Source: Anabaena cylindrica PCC 7122 (GTDB lineage Bacteria; Cyanobacteriota; Cyanobacteriia; Cyanobacteriales; Nostocaceae). From it: a stretch of DNA of 64,000 nt. Each line of letters starts with the position of its first letter. Positions within the stretch are counted from its first letter, which is position 1. The position numbers were made by a program, and so were the translations under genes. This document shows positions 1-9,223 of the stretch, in pieces. The notes under the pieces are model-generated. The model saw nothing but the letters and a program-made list of their open reading frames with translations, did no database searches and was not told the DNA's origin. The DNA lies in assembly GCF_000317695.1 (NCBI RefSeq), contig NC_019771.1:1988001-2052000 (forward strand), read 5' to 3'.

Positions 1-477
1 AAAGATTAATTCATTACCTTTTGCATCATATCTTTCATTTACTTCAATTACTTGTTCATAAAGCATTGTTGGTAAAATTATATTTCGAGCAAAGATATTA
101 GGACGGTTTTGGTAGCCAATTCTCAGCGCATCTTTAAAGCCTTTAGTAATAATCAAGACGACTCTATCTCCATGCCTTTCTAACAGCGCATTGGTAGCTA
201 CTGTTGTCCCCATTTTGATTATTTTTATTGTTTGATCAGGAATGGGTTCATTAGCAGATAGCCCGATAATATCCCGAATTCCCTGGATCACTGCATCTTG
301 ATATTGTTCAGGATTTTCTGACAGTAATTTATAGACTATCACCCATTGATGGTTGGGCAAAGGGACAATTAAAAACCGTTTGGTATATTTTGAGAGTCTG
401 TCTATGATTGTCTGGTTATTGGTAATAGCAACAATATCTGTAAATGTCCCACCTCTATCTGCAAAAATTTTTAGCAT
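1..477 (-). CDS. Hydantoinase/5-oxoprolinase family protein, N-terminal part (runs off the window)
   Basis: An open frame starts at an ATG at 477-475 on the minus strand and stays open to the window edge, so only about the first 159 residues are visible. The start has the FADRGGTFTDIVA glycine-rich motif of the ATP-binding N-terminal domain of hydantoinase A/5-oxoprolinase proteins. Further on are GTTVATNALLERHGDRV and ITKGFKDALRIGYQNRP, typical of the same family. Members hydrolyse cyclic imides such as 5-oxoproline in an ATP-dependent way; cyanobacterial forms are usually single long fused A+B proteins, which cannot be checked here. The gene starts 28 bases downstream of the end of the LD-carboxypeptidase gene on the same strand and may be co-transcribed with it. 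Confidence 0.85.
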   Translation of the reverse strand, partial: MLKIFADRGGTFTDIVAITNNQTIIDRLSKYTKRFLIVPLPNHQWVIVYKLLSENPEQYQDAVIQGIRDIIGLSANEPIPDQTIKIIKMGTTVATNALLERHGDRVVLIITKGFKDALRIGYQNRPNIFARNIILPTMLYEQVIEVNERYDAKGNELIF

Positions 478-505
478 TATTCAACTTCCTCAGTTGCAAT
501 ATGAA

Positions 506-1525
506 TTAAGTTACAGCAGCTTCTAACATTTTAATTGTGCCATTATCAGTGTCTATTTCTACTTCCAAACCTATAGGTACTGTAAATTTGTCTTTAATAT
601 GACCAATCATAGAACCATACCAAGCGGGAATACCTAAAGGTTGAATATGATGTTTTAATATTTGGATTAATGTAAATGATGGTTCATCTCCTGGTTGACA
701 ATTTGTGCATTGTCCAAAAATAAAACCAGAAATTTGATTGAGAATACCAGCATTTTTTAATTGTGTTAGCATTCTGTCTATGCGATAAATATCTTCACCT
801 ATATCTTCTAGAAATAAAATGCTTTTATGCCATGATGGTAAATAAGGTGAACCCACCATTGCAGCTAGAATTGACAAATTACCACCAATAAGTTTACCTC
901 TTGCTTTTCCTTGGTTAATTATTGCTATTTTCCCCTCATTAGTGGGGGTATTTTGCATGATTAATTTTTCTCCATCAAATAAGATATTTTTAAAATAATC
1001 AATTGTAAATTGATTCCATGTGGAAGTGGCAACTGCGCCATGAAATGTAATTAATCGACTGCGAGCATTAATAGCTAATAATAAAGAAGTAATATCGCTG
1101 TAACCTATAATTATTTTAGGATTTTTACGAATGAGGGGATAATTAAGTAAAGGTAAAATACGATTACAGCCCCAACCGCCACGCATGGCCATAATTGCTT
1201 TTACAGAATTGTCTGCAAACATGGTATGAATGTCTTGGGCGCGATCGCTATCTTTTCCGGCTAAATAGCCATGACGATCTAAAATATGTGCGCCTGTTAT
1301 TACTTTCAGCCCTAACTTGCTCAAAGCTTGTTGTGCGGTTTCGATGTCTTTGGGTTCGATAATACCAGCGGGGGCTATTAATCCTACGGTATCACCTATT
1401 TTTAGATGTGGTGGTTTGATAATAATGTTTGGTGAAGTCTGAATTTCGGCGATAACTGGGGCAATGTGGGTGGCTATGGTAGTTAATCCCAATGTGGTGA
1501 GAAATTGACGACGGTTGATGCTCAT
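506..1525 (-). CDS. LD-carboxypeptidase (peptidase S66), Tat-exported
   Basis: This 339-residue protein belongs to the S66 LD-carboxypeptidase family (LdcA, muramoyltetrapeptide carboxypeptidase), which removes the terminal D-alanine from peptidoglycan tetrapeptides during wall recycling. The N-terminus has a twin-arginine signal (NRRQFLTTLG followed by a hydrophobic stretch to about residue 26), so the protein is probably exported folded. Family landmarks are LKIGDTVGLIAPAG near residue 42, AMRGGWGCNRILPLL near 113, and IIGYSDITSLL near 140, which carries the likely nucleophilic serine. Length is close to the usual 300-350. LdcA of E. coli is cytoplasmic, so Tat export is a feature of this subgroup. 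The substrate is inferred from the family. Confidence 0.88.
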   Translation of the reverse strand: MSINRRQFLTTLGLTTIATHIAPVIAEIQTSPNIIIKPPHLKIGDTVGLIAPAGIIEPKDIETAQQALSKLGLKVITGAHILDRHGYLAGKDSDRAQDIHTMFADNSVKAIMAMRGGWGCNRILPLLNYPLIRKNPKIIIGYSDITSLLLAINARSRLITFHGAVATSTWNQFTIDYFKNILFDGEKLIMQNTPTNEGKIAIINQGKARGKLIGGNLSILAAMVGSPYLPSWHKSILFLEDIGEDIYRIDRMLTQLKNAGILNQISGFIFGQCTNCQPGDEPSFTLIQILKHHIQPLGIPAWYGSMIGHIKDKFTVPIGLEVEIDTDNGTIKMLEAAVT

Positions 1526-1877
1526 GGAGTATGTAGGCTGAACAATTACAACAACAAAGTTTTCAAACTTAAGGAAAATTTAACAATGTTAATCTTAAAG
1601 ATTTCTTAAGAAATTGCCCAAAAAAATTGACCCTCAGAATGGTAGATAAAAGAACGTGTAAAACAGAGATTTAGCAAAAAAATAGCAGAATTTGAACAGG
1701 TATTCTATTGTTGTCATGTATTCTCTTGGCGAACTCTGAGTAGAAAAAAAAAGAAGCCCAAATTGTAAAATTGACTATAGCTGATATACTAATCCTATGA
1801 TATGTCGCTCAAGTGTCACACTTAGCAATATCACAAAATGGTGTTTATCTAACCACGTATGTAAACGTGTATAAACT
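1526..1877. other. Intergenic region, AT-rich
   Basis: This spacer separates the divergent LD-carboxypeptidase gene and a small plus-strand gene, so it should hold promoters for both. Only A/T-rich sequence is visible; no repeat, RNA gene or convincing promoter could be assigned. Confidence 0.5.
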
Positions 1878-2159
1878 ATGGAAACTACTGCAAGTTTAAT
1901 TCCAGAATTTGAACAATTATTTAGACAAAAACTGAAACTAAATAATTGTAAACTCAAAAAGAAAAGACAAGAGAATAATTATGAAATTACTACTCCATCT
2001 AAAGATGTTTTTCTGATGTATTGGTGTGAATTTCCAGAAATTAACTTGATCTATCAACATATAGGAGTACGCACAGCACAGACTGGCGTTTATGAAAAGG
2101 CTATCCGCTCTCATATTAATTTTTGTGTCACTAGCATTAAGGATAAACCACTCTCTTAA
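1878..2159 (+). CDS. Hypothetical protein, 93 aa
   Basis: A small open frame starting at ATG with no family recognised. The product has a lysine-rich middle (KLKKKRQEN) and ends in a region with aromatic and hydrophobic residues (FLMYWCEFPEINLIYQHIGV). It has no signal peptide or membrane segment. It lies alone between the LD-carboxypeptidase promoter region and a nested transposon insertion. Codon use is AT-rich like neighbouring genes, but there is no obvious ribosome binding site, so it could be a chance frame. Confidence 0.4.
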   Translation: METTASLIPEFEQLFRQKLKLNNCKLKKKRQENNYEITTPSKDVFLMYWCEFPEINLIYQHIGVRTAQTGVYEKAIRSHINFCVTSIKDKPLS

Positions 2160-2233
2160 TTAAGATTCCTGGTAATACCTTTACTATTCAAATAACAAAT
2201 AGAATCATATATTATACTCTCGTCAGGTTTTGT

Positions 2234-2530
2234 ATATAGCCTTTCCCACTCTAGTTAGATACAAAATTACCCCTCCCCAACCCTCCCCTTGGTAAGCTAC
2301 GGTGTACACACAAGTCTTGAAATCATACCTAACGCTTGGTTTTGCCACTCTAAATCCCAATTTTATAGAGAGATGGAGGTTTGAGTTTCGCAAAATATCA
2401 GGCATTTCAGGGGCTAAAAAACCTGAAACCTATGAGTTAACCACTTGTGTGTACACGGTAGCCTTGGTAAGGGGAGGGTGCGCGACAGCGCGGGTGGGGT
2501 GTATTTCATGAGATTGGGAATTGCTATAAG
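2234..2530. repeat. GC-rich palindromic miniature element, copy 1 (interrupted by a MITE)
   Basis: This repeat matches the one at 3757-3877 almost base for base but is split by a 167-bp insertion. Its ends read TATAGC and GCTATA, and its interior has the palindrome ccctcccctt/aaggggaggg, so it looks like a small non-autonomous element. The uninterrupted paralogue serves as the empty-site reference. Confidence 0.8.
2296..2462. mobile_element. MITE family A, copy 1 (20-bp inverted ends, 8-bp target duplication)
   Basis: The left end gctacggtgtacacacaagt (2296-2315) and right end acttgtgtgtacacggtagc (2443-2462) are inverted repeats with one mismatch. The element is flanked by 8-bp direct duplications, cttggtaa, at 2288-2295 and 2463-2470; the uninterrupted repeat at 3757-3877 has this octamer once. 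It has no coding capacity (167 bp), so it must be moved by a transposase elsewhere. A second copy is at 31799-31945. Confidence 0.88.
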
Positions 2531-2545
2531 CATTTCAGTCATTGG

Positions 2546-2672
2546 TAGGACTTATGCAATTGTCACACCAAACATCTATACTTATGGTGCGTCAGATATC
2601 AAATATCTGTTTATTTGCAGGATATATAAAGTCTGATGCATCCTAACAAAGCAAGTCAGTTGTGTGAGTCTT
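2546..2672. repeat. MITE family B, degenerate copy
   Basis: This stretch starts taggacttatgcaattgt and shares an interior block (around atatcaaatatctgtttatt) with the better preserved copy at 9565-9687. The right end is worn. It lies immediately upstream of the Lin0512 gene and may affect its promoter. Confidence 0.65.
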
Positions 2673-2752
2673 GATTGGCTTTAAACTGATGGATGGTTTG
2701 GGAAGATAACCGACGAGAGTTTACTAATTTGGATGTAAATACTTCTTAGTTT

Positions 2753-3118
2753 ATGGCACTGAAACGCTTTATTATCGAAATGGGTATGGGTGTAGACCAG
2801 CATGGACAGGAACCGACGGTAGCAGCAGCGAGAGCGGTTAGAAATGCGATCGCTCATAATGCATTGCTTGGTATTATGGAAGTAGCAGGGCTAAAAGATC
2901 CTAACGATATGATTGTAGAAGTCAAAGTCGCAGTTCCTTACCCCGAACAGGTACGGGAAGCAGAGGTATTAGCCGTACTCCCCTTTGGTCGCAAAACCCT
3001 CACTGTAGAGGCCGGAGGAATGGTAGTGGACGGATTAGCAATTCCTGCACTCAACGATAAAAATGACGAAATGTTAATAGCAGTGGCAGCAGTGACAGTT
3101 TTGGTTGAAACTGAATAA
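2753..3118 (+). CDS. Lin0512 family protein
   Basis: A 121-residue protein of the Lin0512 family, whose biochemical role is not established. The family signature MALKRFIIEMGMGVDQHGQE at the N-terminus and AAARAVRNAIAHNALLG near residue 27 are clear, and the length is near the usual 113-120. No signal peptide or membrane segment is present. The ATG at 2753 directly precedes the family start, which fixes it. It stands alone with no obvious operon partner. Confidence 0.85.
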   Translation: MALKRFIIEMGMGVDQHGQEPTVAAARAVRNAIAHNALLGIMEVAGLKDPNDMIVEVKVAVPYPEQVREAEVLAVLPFGRKTLTVEAGGMVVDGLAIPALNDKNDEMLIAVAAVTVLVETE

Positions 3119-3339
3119 CCGAATTTGAGATTATTGCAGGCAAGTTAGTAGCGGAAAATGAATATAAAGTTTATTGCTACGTGGTATCCGCAAATATGAT
3201 GCTTCTGGTTTTACAAGTTTTACCTTAGAAGCTTTTAATCTGATTGATCGACCTTGAATTTCTGCGCTAAACTAAATTTATTGGGATAATCTCTGGCGGT
3301 AGATTCAATTCACCATCTATCTTCATCACTTCAGTTATA

Positions 3340-3678
3340 ATGCCTTCAGAGCCTAATAAATCACTCGAAATCCAGGATATCATCGGACTCAAAGCGCAAC
3401 ACTTCGCAGACTTAATTAGAACTGCACAGTTGGTTTTTGATCCTGCTGCGGGACTTTCTGGAAGAAATGTAGAAATTGACTGGGAAAACTTTGGTATTCC
3501 TGTTGATGTAGCGGATAATCTCAAAGAACTTGGTCAAGAATATCAGTATTCTTCTCCTCACCTTCCGCCTGAAGTCGTGTGGAGTAAGTTAACCACCGAA
3601 ACTCGTATTTGGTTCATTGAAAATAAAAATAGTTTGTGGCGGTTTGAAGAACTTTTCCCTGCGCTTGACGAAGACTAA
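3340..3678 (+). CDS. Conserved hypothetical protein, 112 aa
   Basis: A soluble acidic protein of unknown function ending in FEELFPALDED. The balanced composition with Trp- and Pro-containing motifs (SPHLPPEVVWSKLTTETRIW) suggests a real folded protein, probably a cyanobacterial family of unknown role. No signal peptide or membrane helix is seen. The gene sits between Lin0512 and a palindromic repeat, each more than 70 bp away, so it is probably monocistronic. Confidence 0.65.
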   Translation: MPSEPNKSLEIQDIIGLKAQHFADLIRTAQLVFDPAAGLSGRNVEIDWENFGIPVDVADNLKELGQEYQYSSPHLPPEVVWSKLTTETRIWFIENKNSLWRFEELFPALDED

Positions 3679-3756
3679 AAAGCTGAATAAATTTCAGCAA
3701 TACATTTTGAAAGTAGGATGCAAAATTATTGTATCCTATTTTCTATTTTTGCTATT

Positions 3757-3877
3757 TTATAGCCTTTCCCACTCTAGTTAGATACAAAATTACCCCTCCC
3801 CAACCCTCCCCTTGGTAAGGGGAGGGTGCGCGACAGCGCGGGTGGGGTGTATTTCATGAGCTTGGGAATTGCTATAA
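3757..3877. repeat. GC-rich palindromic miniature element, copy 2 (intact)
   Basis: An uninterrupted 121-bp copy of the repeat at 2234-2530. It has TATAGC/GCTATA ends, the central palindrome ccctcccctt-ggt-aaggggaggg, and a GC-rich second stem (gcgcgacagcgcg). It shows the pre-insertion target of MITE family A, since cttggtaa occurs here once. Confidence 0.82.
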
Positions 3878-3991
3878 TTAAATGCTCTATAGTATAGAAA
3901 CTTGTAAGGTTAATGTTGATGATTTTTAAATCTCAACCCGGAATAGAGCTAAAAGTGATGGAATTAAGTACTAACTAATCTTTGACAAAAG

Positions 3992-4525
3992 ATGCGTATG
4001 AAAATTTCTGCTGTTAGACTTTTACTAACTTCTTTTTGGTTGATATTTGGCTTCTTGGCTACAAATTTACAAAAAATTAATAGCGTTTTAGCAGAAGCGC
4101 CCCTAGAAACTTCTCAGTTAATTAATAGTCAAAAAATTACTGTCAATAAATCTGAGTTTGGGGTCAGAATAGTTGATGCTAAGGGTAAAGTTAATTTTTT
4201 TCCCACCACTAAAGTACCACTCAAAAAAGGTGATGCCTATGGTTGGCAGATTAAACTTAAAAATTACCGGGGTAAAGTAAAATGGCGTGAAGTTTTGCGT
4301 TTACCCAAAGCACCAGAAACATGGGCTACACAAGAAGATGATAATTTTTCTATCTCCGTAGATGGAACAACAGCTATCACAAAACGTACACAAATTTCTA
4401 GCAATGGTGTAATTGAAAATTTTTGGAAAATAGCTCCAGGAGATCCTCTTGGTAAACATAAAATAGAGGTTTATGTTGATGAGCATCTTATTGCAGCTTT
4501 TGAGTTTGAAACGGTAGAGTTTTAG
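3992..4525 (+). CDS. Hypothetical secreted protein, 177 aa
   Basis: The N-terminus has a basic start and a hydrophobic core (LLLTSFWLIFGFLATNL), ending near VLAEAP, which fits a Sec signal peptide cut after about residue 36. The mature part is beta-rich (FFPTTKVPLKKGDAYGWQIKL, VYVDEHLIAAFEFETVEF) and looks like an Ig-like or beta-sandwich domain, but no family is recognised. It converges on recA and shares a bidirectional terminator with it. Probably periplasmic. Confidence 0.65.
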   Translation: MRMKISAVRLLLTSFWLIFGFLATNLQKINSVLAEAPLETSQLINSQKITVNKSEFGVRIVDAKGKVNFFPTTKVPLKKGDAYGWQIKLKNYRGKVKWREVLRLPKAPETWATQEDDNFSISVDGTTAITKRTQISSNGVIENFWKIAPGDPLGKHKIEVYVDEHLIAAFEFETVEF

Positions 4526-4555
4526 CCAACGAAAACAGGTAAAAAACCTATATAA

Positions 4556-4595
4556 AAAAGAAGTCTGAGTTGTAGAATTTATTCAGACTTCTTTT
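4556..4595. terminator. Bidirectional intrinsic terminator between the secreted-protein gene and recA
   Basis: A 13-bp perfect stem (aaaagaagtctga / tcagacttctttt) with a 14-base loop lies between two convergent genes. A-rich and T-rich stem ends supply a U run for transcripts from either side. Confidence 0.8.
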
Positions 4596-4608
4596 AATTT
4601 TCAGGTTT

Positions 4609-5703
4609 TTATTCTTCTAATTCAATTTCTTCCTCTTCCTCTTCTTCATCTCCATGTAATTTAGAAACAGCAGAGTTAGCCGAAACTATAGCCCCTTTAT
4701 CTAGTTTTTCTAGCACCAGTTCTTTAATTTTCTCAGCAAATTCCTGCTTTTCTTCTAAATACTTGATAGCGTTGTCTCGACCTTGGGAAATGTTGTCGCC
4801 ATTGTAGCTGTACCAAGCACCTTTACGTAATAAAATGCCAGTTTCTTCTGCTAGGTCAACTAAGCAACCTAATGTAGAAACTCCCTTGCCAAAAATAATG
4901 TCAAATTCGGCGATTCTAAAAGGTGGTGCTACTTTGTTTTTAGCAACTTTAACTTTAACGCGATTACCAAATTCATCTGTACCTTTTTTCAAGGTTTGAA
5001 TACGGCGAATATCTAAACGTACCGAGGCGTAAAATTTCAGGGCGTTACCGCCAGTTGTGGTTTCTGGGCTACCGTAAGTAACACCAATTTTTTGCCGTAA
5101 CTGGTTGATAAAAATGACTGTGCAACCTGATTTACCAATATTTCCGGTAATTTTTCGTAAAGCTTGGCTCATTAAACGAGCTTGTAAACCAACGTGGATA
5201 TCGCCCATATCGCCTTCTATTTCGGCGCGGGGGACTAATGCGGCTACGGAGTCAATAACGACAATATCAACTGCGGCTGAACGCACAAGTTGATCAACAA
5301 TTTCTAAACCGGCTTCACCTGTGTCAGGTTGGGAAACGAGTAAATTATTAATATCTACGCCTAATGCGGCGGCGTAGGTGGGGTCTAGGGCGTGTTCGGC
5401 ATCAACAAAGGCTGCGATACCACCTTCTTTCTGCACTTCTGCGATCGCATGGAGTGCTACTGTAGTTTTACCAGAACTTTCTGGCCCATAAATCTCAATT
5501 ACCCGCCCTTTGGGTAAACCACCACCCAAGGCTAAATCCAAAGTCAGCGCCCCGGTGGAAATAGTCTCCACACGCATCCGGGTAGCATCACCCAAGCGCA
5601 TGATTGCCCCTTTGCCAAAACTGCGCTCAATTTGGTTGAGTACCATAGTCAGCGCTTTTTGCTTGCCAGAAGTATCGGTGTTGGTATTGGTGTTGGTTGC
5701 CAT
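4609..5703 (-). CDS. recA: Recombinase RecA
   Basis: A full-length 364-residue RecA, the DNA-dependent ATPase that drives homologous recombination and SOS-type repair. The Walker A motif GPESSGKTT lies near residue 71, Walker B (VDIVVIDSVAALVPRAEIEG) near 145, and the loop L2 region (INQLRQKIGVTYGSPETTTGGNALKFYASVRLDIRR) follows. The C-terminus is a very acidic tail (DEEEEEEEIELEE), common in cyanobacterial RecA. The N-terminus has an unusual NTNTNTDT run encoded by a short repeat. No clear cyanobacterial LexA box was seen upstream. Confidence 0.98.
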   Translation of the reverse strand: MATNTNTNTDTSGKQKALTMVLNQIERSFGKGAIMRLGDATRMRVETISTGALTLDLALGGGLPKGRVIEIYGPESSGKTTVALHAIAEVQKEGGIAAFVDAEHALDPTYAAALGVDINNLLVSQPDTGEAGLEIVDQLVRSAAVDIVVIDSVAALVPRAEIEGDMGDIHVGLQARLMSQALRKITGNIGKSGCTVIFINQLRQKIGVTYGSPETTTGGNALKFYASVRLDIRRIQTLKKGTDEFGNRVKVKVAKNKVAPPFRIAEFDIIFGKGVSTLGCLVDLAEETGILLRKGAWYSYNGDNISQGRDNAIKYLEEKQEFAEKIKELVLEKLDKGAIVSANSAVSKLHGDEEEEEEEIELEE

Positions 5704-5877
5704 TAGAGCCTCTAAATATAGAATTTAAGAATTCTTGCGGTGGGAGTTTAAGTAGAACAGATATACTATCTTAACCGAAAAATGTGGGAATAGTATTTTT
5801 AATGCCAAAAGGCTGAGAACATCCTAACGCGATCGCTATCCGATTAGGTCTTGGCACTCCAAAATTGAGAAAAAACG

Positions 5878-7047
5878 TTATTCTTTCTGCGTCAAAAAGA
5901 TACACGCACCAGCTACTAAGAACGCCAATGCACCATTAATCGCAGCTATTACAGGCGTAATTCCTGGAGCAAATATAAACCCAAATATACTCATCGCCAA
6001 AGAGAACCCACCAAAATATATACCAATTCCTAACCCAGCCCAACGCTGCGGCACTAGCTCTAAAATAAAAGGAATTGCACCATTGACAATTAAACTAAAT
6101 CCAGATACTATAAAAAATATAGTGGGAATCTGTGCGCCCATATATACTAATCCCAGCATTGCTACAACAGTCGCCACGATACCAGAGAGCATTGCTTGAA
6201 TATTGCCAATTTTAGTAGCAAAGAATCCCGCAGGTAAAGCCACAAGTGCGATCGCTAATCCAATCCCCAACATGAATAAACTAATATCATTAGTGTTGAA
6301 TTGGGTTTTGAGAACTTTGCCTAAAGCATCCATAAGTAAGCGAGAACCCCACGCTACACTAAATCCGGTTCCTAGAATTAAGCTTAATTTTTGAATCAGT
6401 ATGATTGATATTTCAGCTTTTTCTTGAGTTACTGGAATTTCTGGGGGGTTAAAAAAGCGTAACGCAAAGGCAGCAGCCAAGAGAACAAAAGATGCGATCG
6501 TAAAAGCAAAAATCGGACTTAGACTGAGAATAAAGTTATTAGCAATTCCCCTAAAAGCCCCAACTATTCCCCCCGCTAGAGTTACAAAACTGACAGCTAA
6601 AGGTAACTCAGATGGAACTGCATATCTTCCCAACAAAGAAATAGCAGGAGAACGAAAAACCGTCATTGCTAAAGCCCAAGCTATCAAAACCAAAGGTAAA
6701 ATGCCGCGTATCACCTCAATTGGTGGCACAAAAGTCACAATACATGGTATAGCAATAAACAAAGCCGATGCTAAAATCACACCAACAGCAATAAAAGGAA
6801 AACGACTTCCTATTTTGAATTTAGCTTGATCCGAGAGTCCCCCCATCAGTGGTTCCATCACCACAGCCAAGGCATTTTCTACAACTAATATCCCAACTGC
6901 GAAAGACGCGGGAAACCCAAACTGAATCAAAAGTTTAGGCAAATAGGCATTATATACCAACCAAGCTAAAGTAATAGCTCCCTGCAAGCCTGCTAAAGCC
7001 CAAACTTGTACCCATAAGACACTTGGTGGAGATTTCGAGGTATTCAT
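5878..7047 (-). CDS. MFS transporter
   Basis: A 389-residue integral membrane protein with about 12 hydrophobic segments, typical of the major facilitator superfamily. The loop between helices 2 and 3 carries PLMGGLSDQAKFKIGSRFPF, matching the MFS motif A region (G-x-L-S/D-x-x-GRR/KP) and resembling the sugar/glycoside-cation symporter branch (GPH/SLC45-like). The substrate cannot be told. It is on the same strand as moeB upstream but 79 bp separates them; recA is 175 bp downstream. Confidence 0.82.
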   Translation of the reverse strand: MNTSKSPPSVLWVQVWALAGLQGAITLAWLVYNAYLPKLLIQFGFPASFAVGILVVENALAVVMEPLMGGLSDQAKFKIGSRFPFIAVGVILASALFIAIPCIVTFVPPIEVIRGILPLVLIAWALAMTVFRSPAISLLGRYAVPSELPLAVSFVTLAGGIVGAFRGIANNFILSLSPIFAFTIASFVLLAAAFALRFFNPPEIPVTQEKAEISIILIQKLSLILGTGFSVAWGSRLLMDALGKVLKTQFNTNDISLFMLGIGLAIALVALPAGFFATKIGNIQAMLSGIVATVVAMLGLVYMGAQIPTIFFIVSGFSLIVNGAIPFILELVPQRWAGLGIGIYFGGFSLAMSIFGFIFAPGITPVIAAINGALAFLVAGACIFLTQKE

Positions 7048-7126
7048 AATTTTGATATAGGGGAGAAAAGGTCACAGGTGACAGTATTTTATCTTTCCCT
7101 GTTCCCTGTTCCCTATTCTCTGTTAT

Positions 7127-8299
7127 TTAATACTGAGGAACCGAAGAATCTACTTCTTGACTCCAAGCATTAATACCACCCTTAACATTCGTTCCCGCAA
7201 TACCTGCTTCTTTCAGAATACCCAGGGCTTTAGCCGAACGTCCGCCCATTTTACAATGAGCAATTAAGCGGTGTCCATTGAGAATTTCTTTCACCTTAGC
7301 CACACCTTCACCGTTTTCAATATCTGGTAAGGGTATCAAAACCGAACCGGGAATTTTGGCAATTTCATACTCATGAGGGTTACGGACATCTAGCAGGACA
7401 AAATCTTTCGCACCACTATCTAGTAACGCCTTCAATTCCTGAACAGTCATTTCTTGCATTTCCATCTGCTGTTTCGCTTCTTCTGCTTGTGCTTGAGGAA
7501 TACCACAGAATTGTTCGTAATCTATTAACTTTTCAATTACTGGACGAATGGGGTTAGGACGCAGTTTCAATTCCCGGAATTTCATATCCAAGGCATTGTA
7601 AAGCACCAACCTACCACTGAGAGTGTTACCGTTACCAAGAATAATTTTGACGGTTTCCGTAGCTTGAATAATCCCAATCATTCCCGGTAAAATTCCCAAC
7701 ACACCACCTTCTGCACAAGAGGGAACCATTCCTGGTGGTGGTGGTTCTGGATACAAGTCACGATAGTTGGGGCCACCTTCGTAATTAAATACGGTTGCTT
7801 GTCCTTCAAAGCGGAAAATTGACCCGTAAACGTTGGGTTTATCCAATAATACGCAAGCGTCGTTAACTAAATACCGGGTGGGGAAGTTGTCAGTTCCATC
7901 CACTACGATATCGTAAGGCTTAATGATATCAAGGGCATTTTCTGAACTCAAGCGAGTCTCATATAAATCAACTTGACAATGGGGGTTGATTTCATGAATA
8001 CGGTTTTTTGCTGATTCGATTTTGGGTTTACCCACCCAGGATGTGCCGTGAATTACTTGGCGTTGTAGGTTAGAAGTATCAACAATATCGAAATCAACAA
8101 TACCAATGCGGCCAATACCTGCTGCGGCCAGATATAACAGCAGTGGTGAACCTAGTCCACCCGTACCGATACATAATACACTAGCCGCCTTGAGGCGTTT
8201 TTGCCCCTCTATCCCCACTTCTGGCAAAATTAAGTGGCGAGAGTAGCGTTCATAGTCGTCTTTAGTCAACTGGATTTCATCCAGATTGGGATTGAGCAT
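7127..8299 (-). CDS. moeB: Molybdopterin-synthase adenylyltransferase MoeB with C-terminal rhodanese domain
   Basis: A 390-residue two-domain protein. The N-terminal E1-like domain (about 1-260) has the nucleotide motif GTGGLGSP, the acidic DFDIVDTSNLQRQV segment and the cysteine motif SCAEGGVLGILPG. It activates the C-terminus of a small sulfur carrier such as MoaD or ThiS. The C-terminal rhodanese domain (about 285-390) has DVRNPHEYE and an active-site loop CKMGGRS, so it can carry persulfide sulfur. This fused form is common in cyanobacteria and relates to MOCS3/Uba4, so a role in tRNA thiolation or thiamine synthesis is also possible. Its partner carrier gene is not in the window. Confidence 0.93.
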   Translation of the reverse strand: MLNPNLDEIQLTKDDYERYSRHLILPEVGIEGQKRLKAASVLCIGTGGLGSPLLLYLAAAGIGRIGIVDFDIVDTSNLQRQVIHGTSWVGKPKIESAKNRIHEINPHCQVDLYETRLSSENALDIIKPYDIVVDGTDNFPTRYLVNDACVLLDKPNVYGSIFRFEGQATVFNYEGGPNYRDLYPEPPPPGMVPSCAEGGVLGILPGMIGIIQATETVKIILGNGNTLSGRLVLYNALDMKFRELKLRPNPIRPVIEKLIDYEQFCGIPQAQAEEAKQQMEMQEMTVQELKALLDSGAKDFVLLDVRNPHEYEIAKIPGSVLIPLPDIENGEGVAKVKEILNGHRLIAHCKMGGRSAKALGILKEAGIAGTNVKGGINAWSQEVDSSVPQY

Positions 8300-8586
8300 A
8301 GCAGTTAGATGAGTCAGCGCGGAGTATTAATACTAACGAAAAAAGATAGTCGTTGTTAAGTTAGGTTGTTAAATTTATTGGTAATAGGTGATTGTTGTCA
8401 AGACTTTAGCAAGATAAATTTACCGATGTTAATATTTTGGATGTAACTATTATATACGAGTATTTTGCCTAAGGATATTGAGATATGTAAGCGATCGCTC
8501 ACAATATATGAGTTTATAGTAACAGTTTTACTAATTTGCTATCATTAAATATAACCAGTATTTTTATATGTTGTATAATTTTAATC

Positions 8587-9198
8587 ATGCCTATATATAA
8601 TCTATCTCCAACTTACGATGGTCTCAAAAAGGTTCGATATTTATTTATTGATGGTGGTTGTCTAGAATCACTTCTAGCAACGCTATCTAAAGATTTTTTT
8701 GGAGAAATTAAAATAGAAATTGACTATCAAACATTAGGAAAAGGCTTTACTAAAGTCTTCTATTATGATTGTTTACCTGCCCAAAAATCAGAAGAGAATC
8801 AAGAGAATTACAACAATCGAGTTCAACCCAAAATTGATCTATTTAACCACCTGAAGTCATTGGATGGATTTCATGTTTATGAAGGAACTGCTCGATTTAG
8901 AGATAAAAAAAGAGGACAAGAACAAAAGCAAGTTGATATTATGATCGCTGTAGATATGCTAACGCATTCCTTTCGGCAAAATATGCACGAAGCAACTTTA
9001 TTAACGGGTGATCTAGATTTTAAACCTCTTATTGATGCTCTTGTACAAGAAGGAATGTATATATCATTATGGTATCCACAGGGTAGAACAAATGATGAGT
9101 TAGTTCATTCTGCTGATTCTAAAAAAGCCATCACAGTTGATATAGTTAAAGAATGGTTTACGACTGATTTCCGAGAAAAAGTTAAAATTTCTAATTAG
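8587..9198 (+). CDS. NYN domain protein (LabA/DUF88-type PIN-like nuclease)
   Basis: The product (203 aa from the ATG at 8587) has NYN/LabA-type acidic motifs: YLFIDGG near the start, KKQ-type EQKQVDIMIAVDML in the middle and LLTGDLDFKPLIDAL followed by a LWYP strand. These aspartates match the metal-binding site of PIN-like RNases. A longer in-frame reading from a TTG at 8536 would add a hydrophobic 17-residue leader that does not belong to the family, so the ATG at 8587 is preferred. The HicB-like gene starts 25 bp after the stop, so the two may form an operon. Target RNA is unknown. Confidence 0.82.
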   Translation: MPIYNLSPTYDGLKKVRYLFIDGGCLESLLATLSKDFFGEIKIEIDYQTLGKGFTKVFYYDCLPAQKSEENQENYNNRVQPKIDLFNHLKSLDGFHVYEGTARFRDKKRGQEQKQVDIMIAVDMLTHSFRQNMHEATLLTGDLDFKPLIDALVQEGMYISLWYPQGRTNDELVHSADSKKAITVDIVKEWFTTDFREKVKISN

Positions 9199-9223
9199 AA
9201 GAATTACGGGAAGATCCGGATTC

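Noticed and set aside
8536..8586. TTG-initiated N-terminal extension of the NYN protein
   Set aside because: The added 17 residues are hydrophobic and foreign to the family; the ATG at 8587 gives the expected start.
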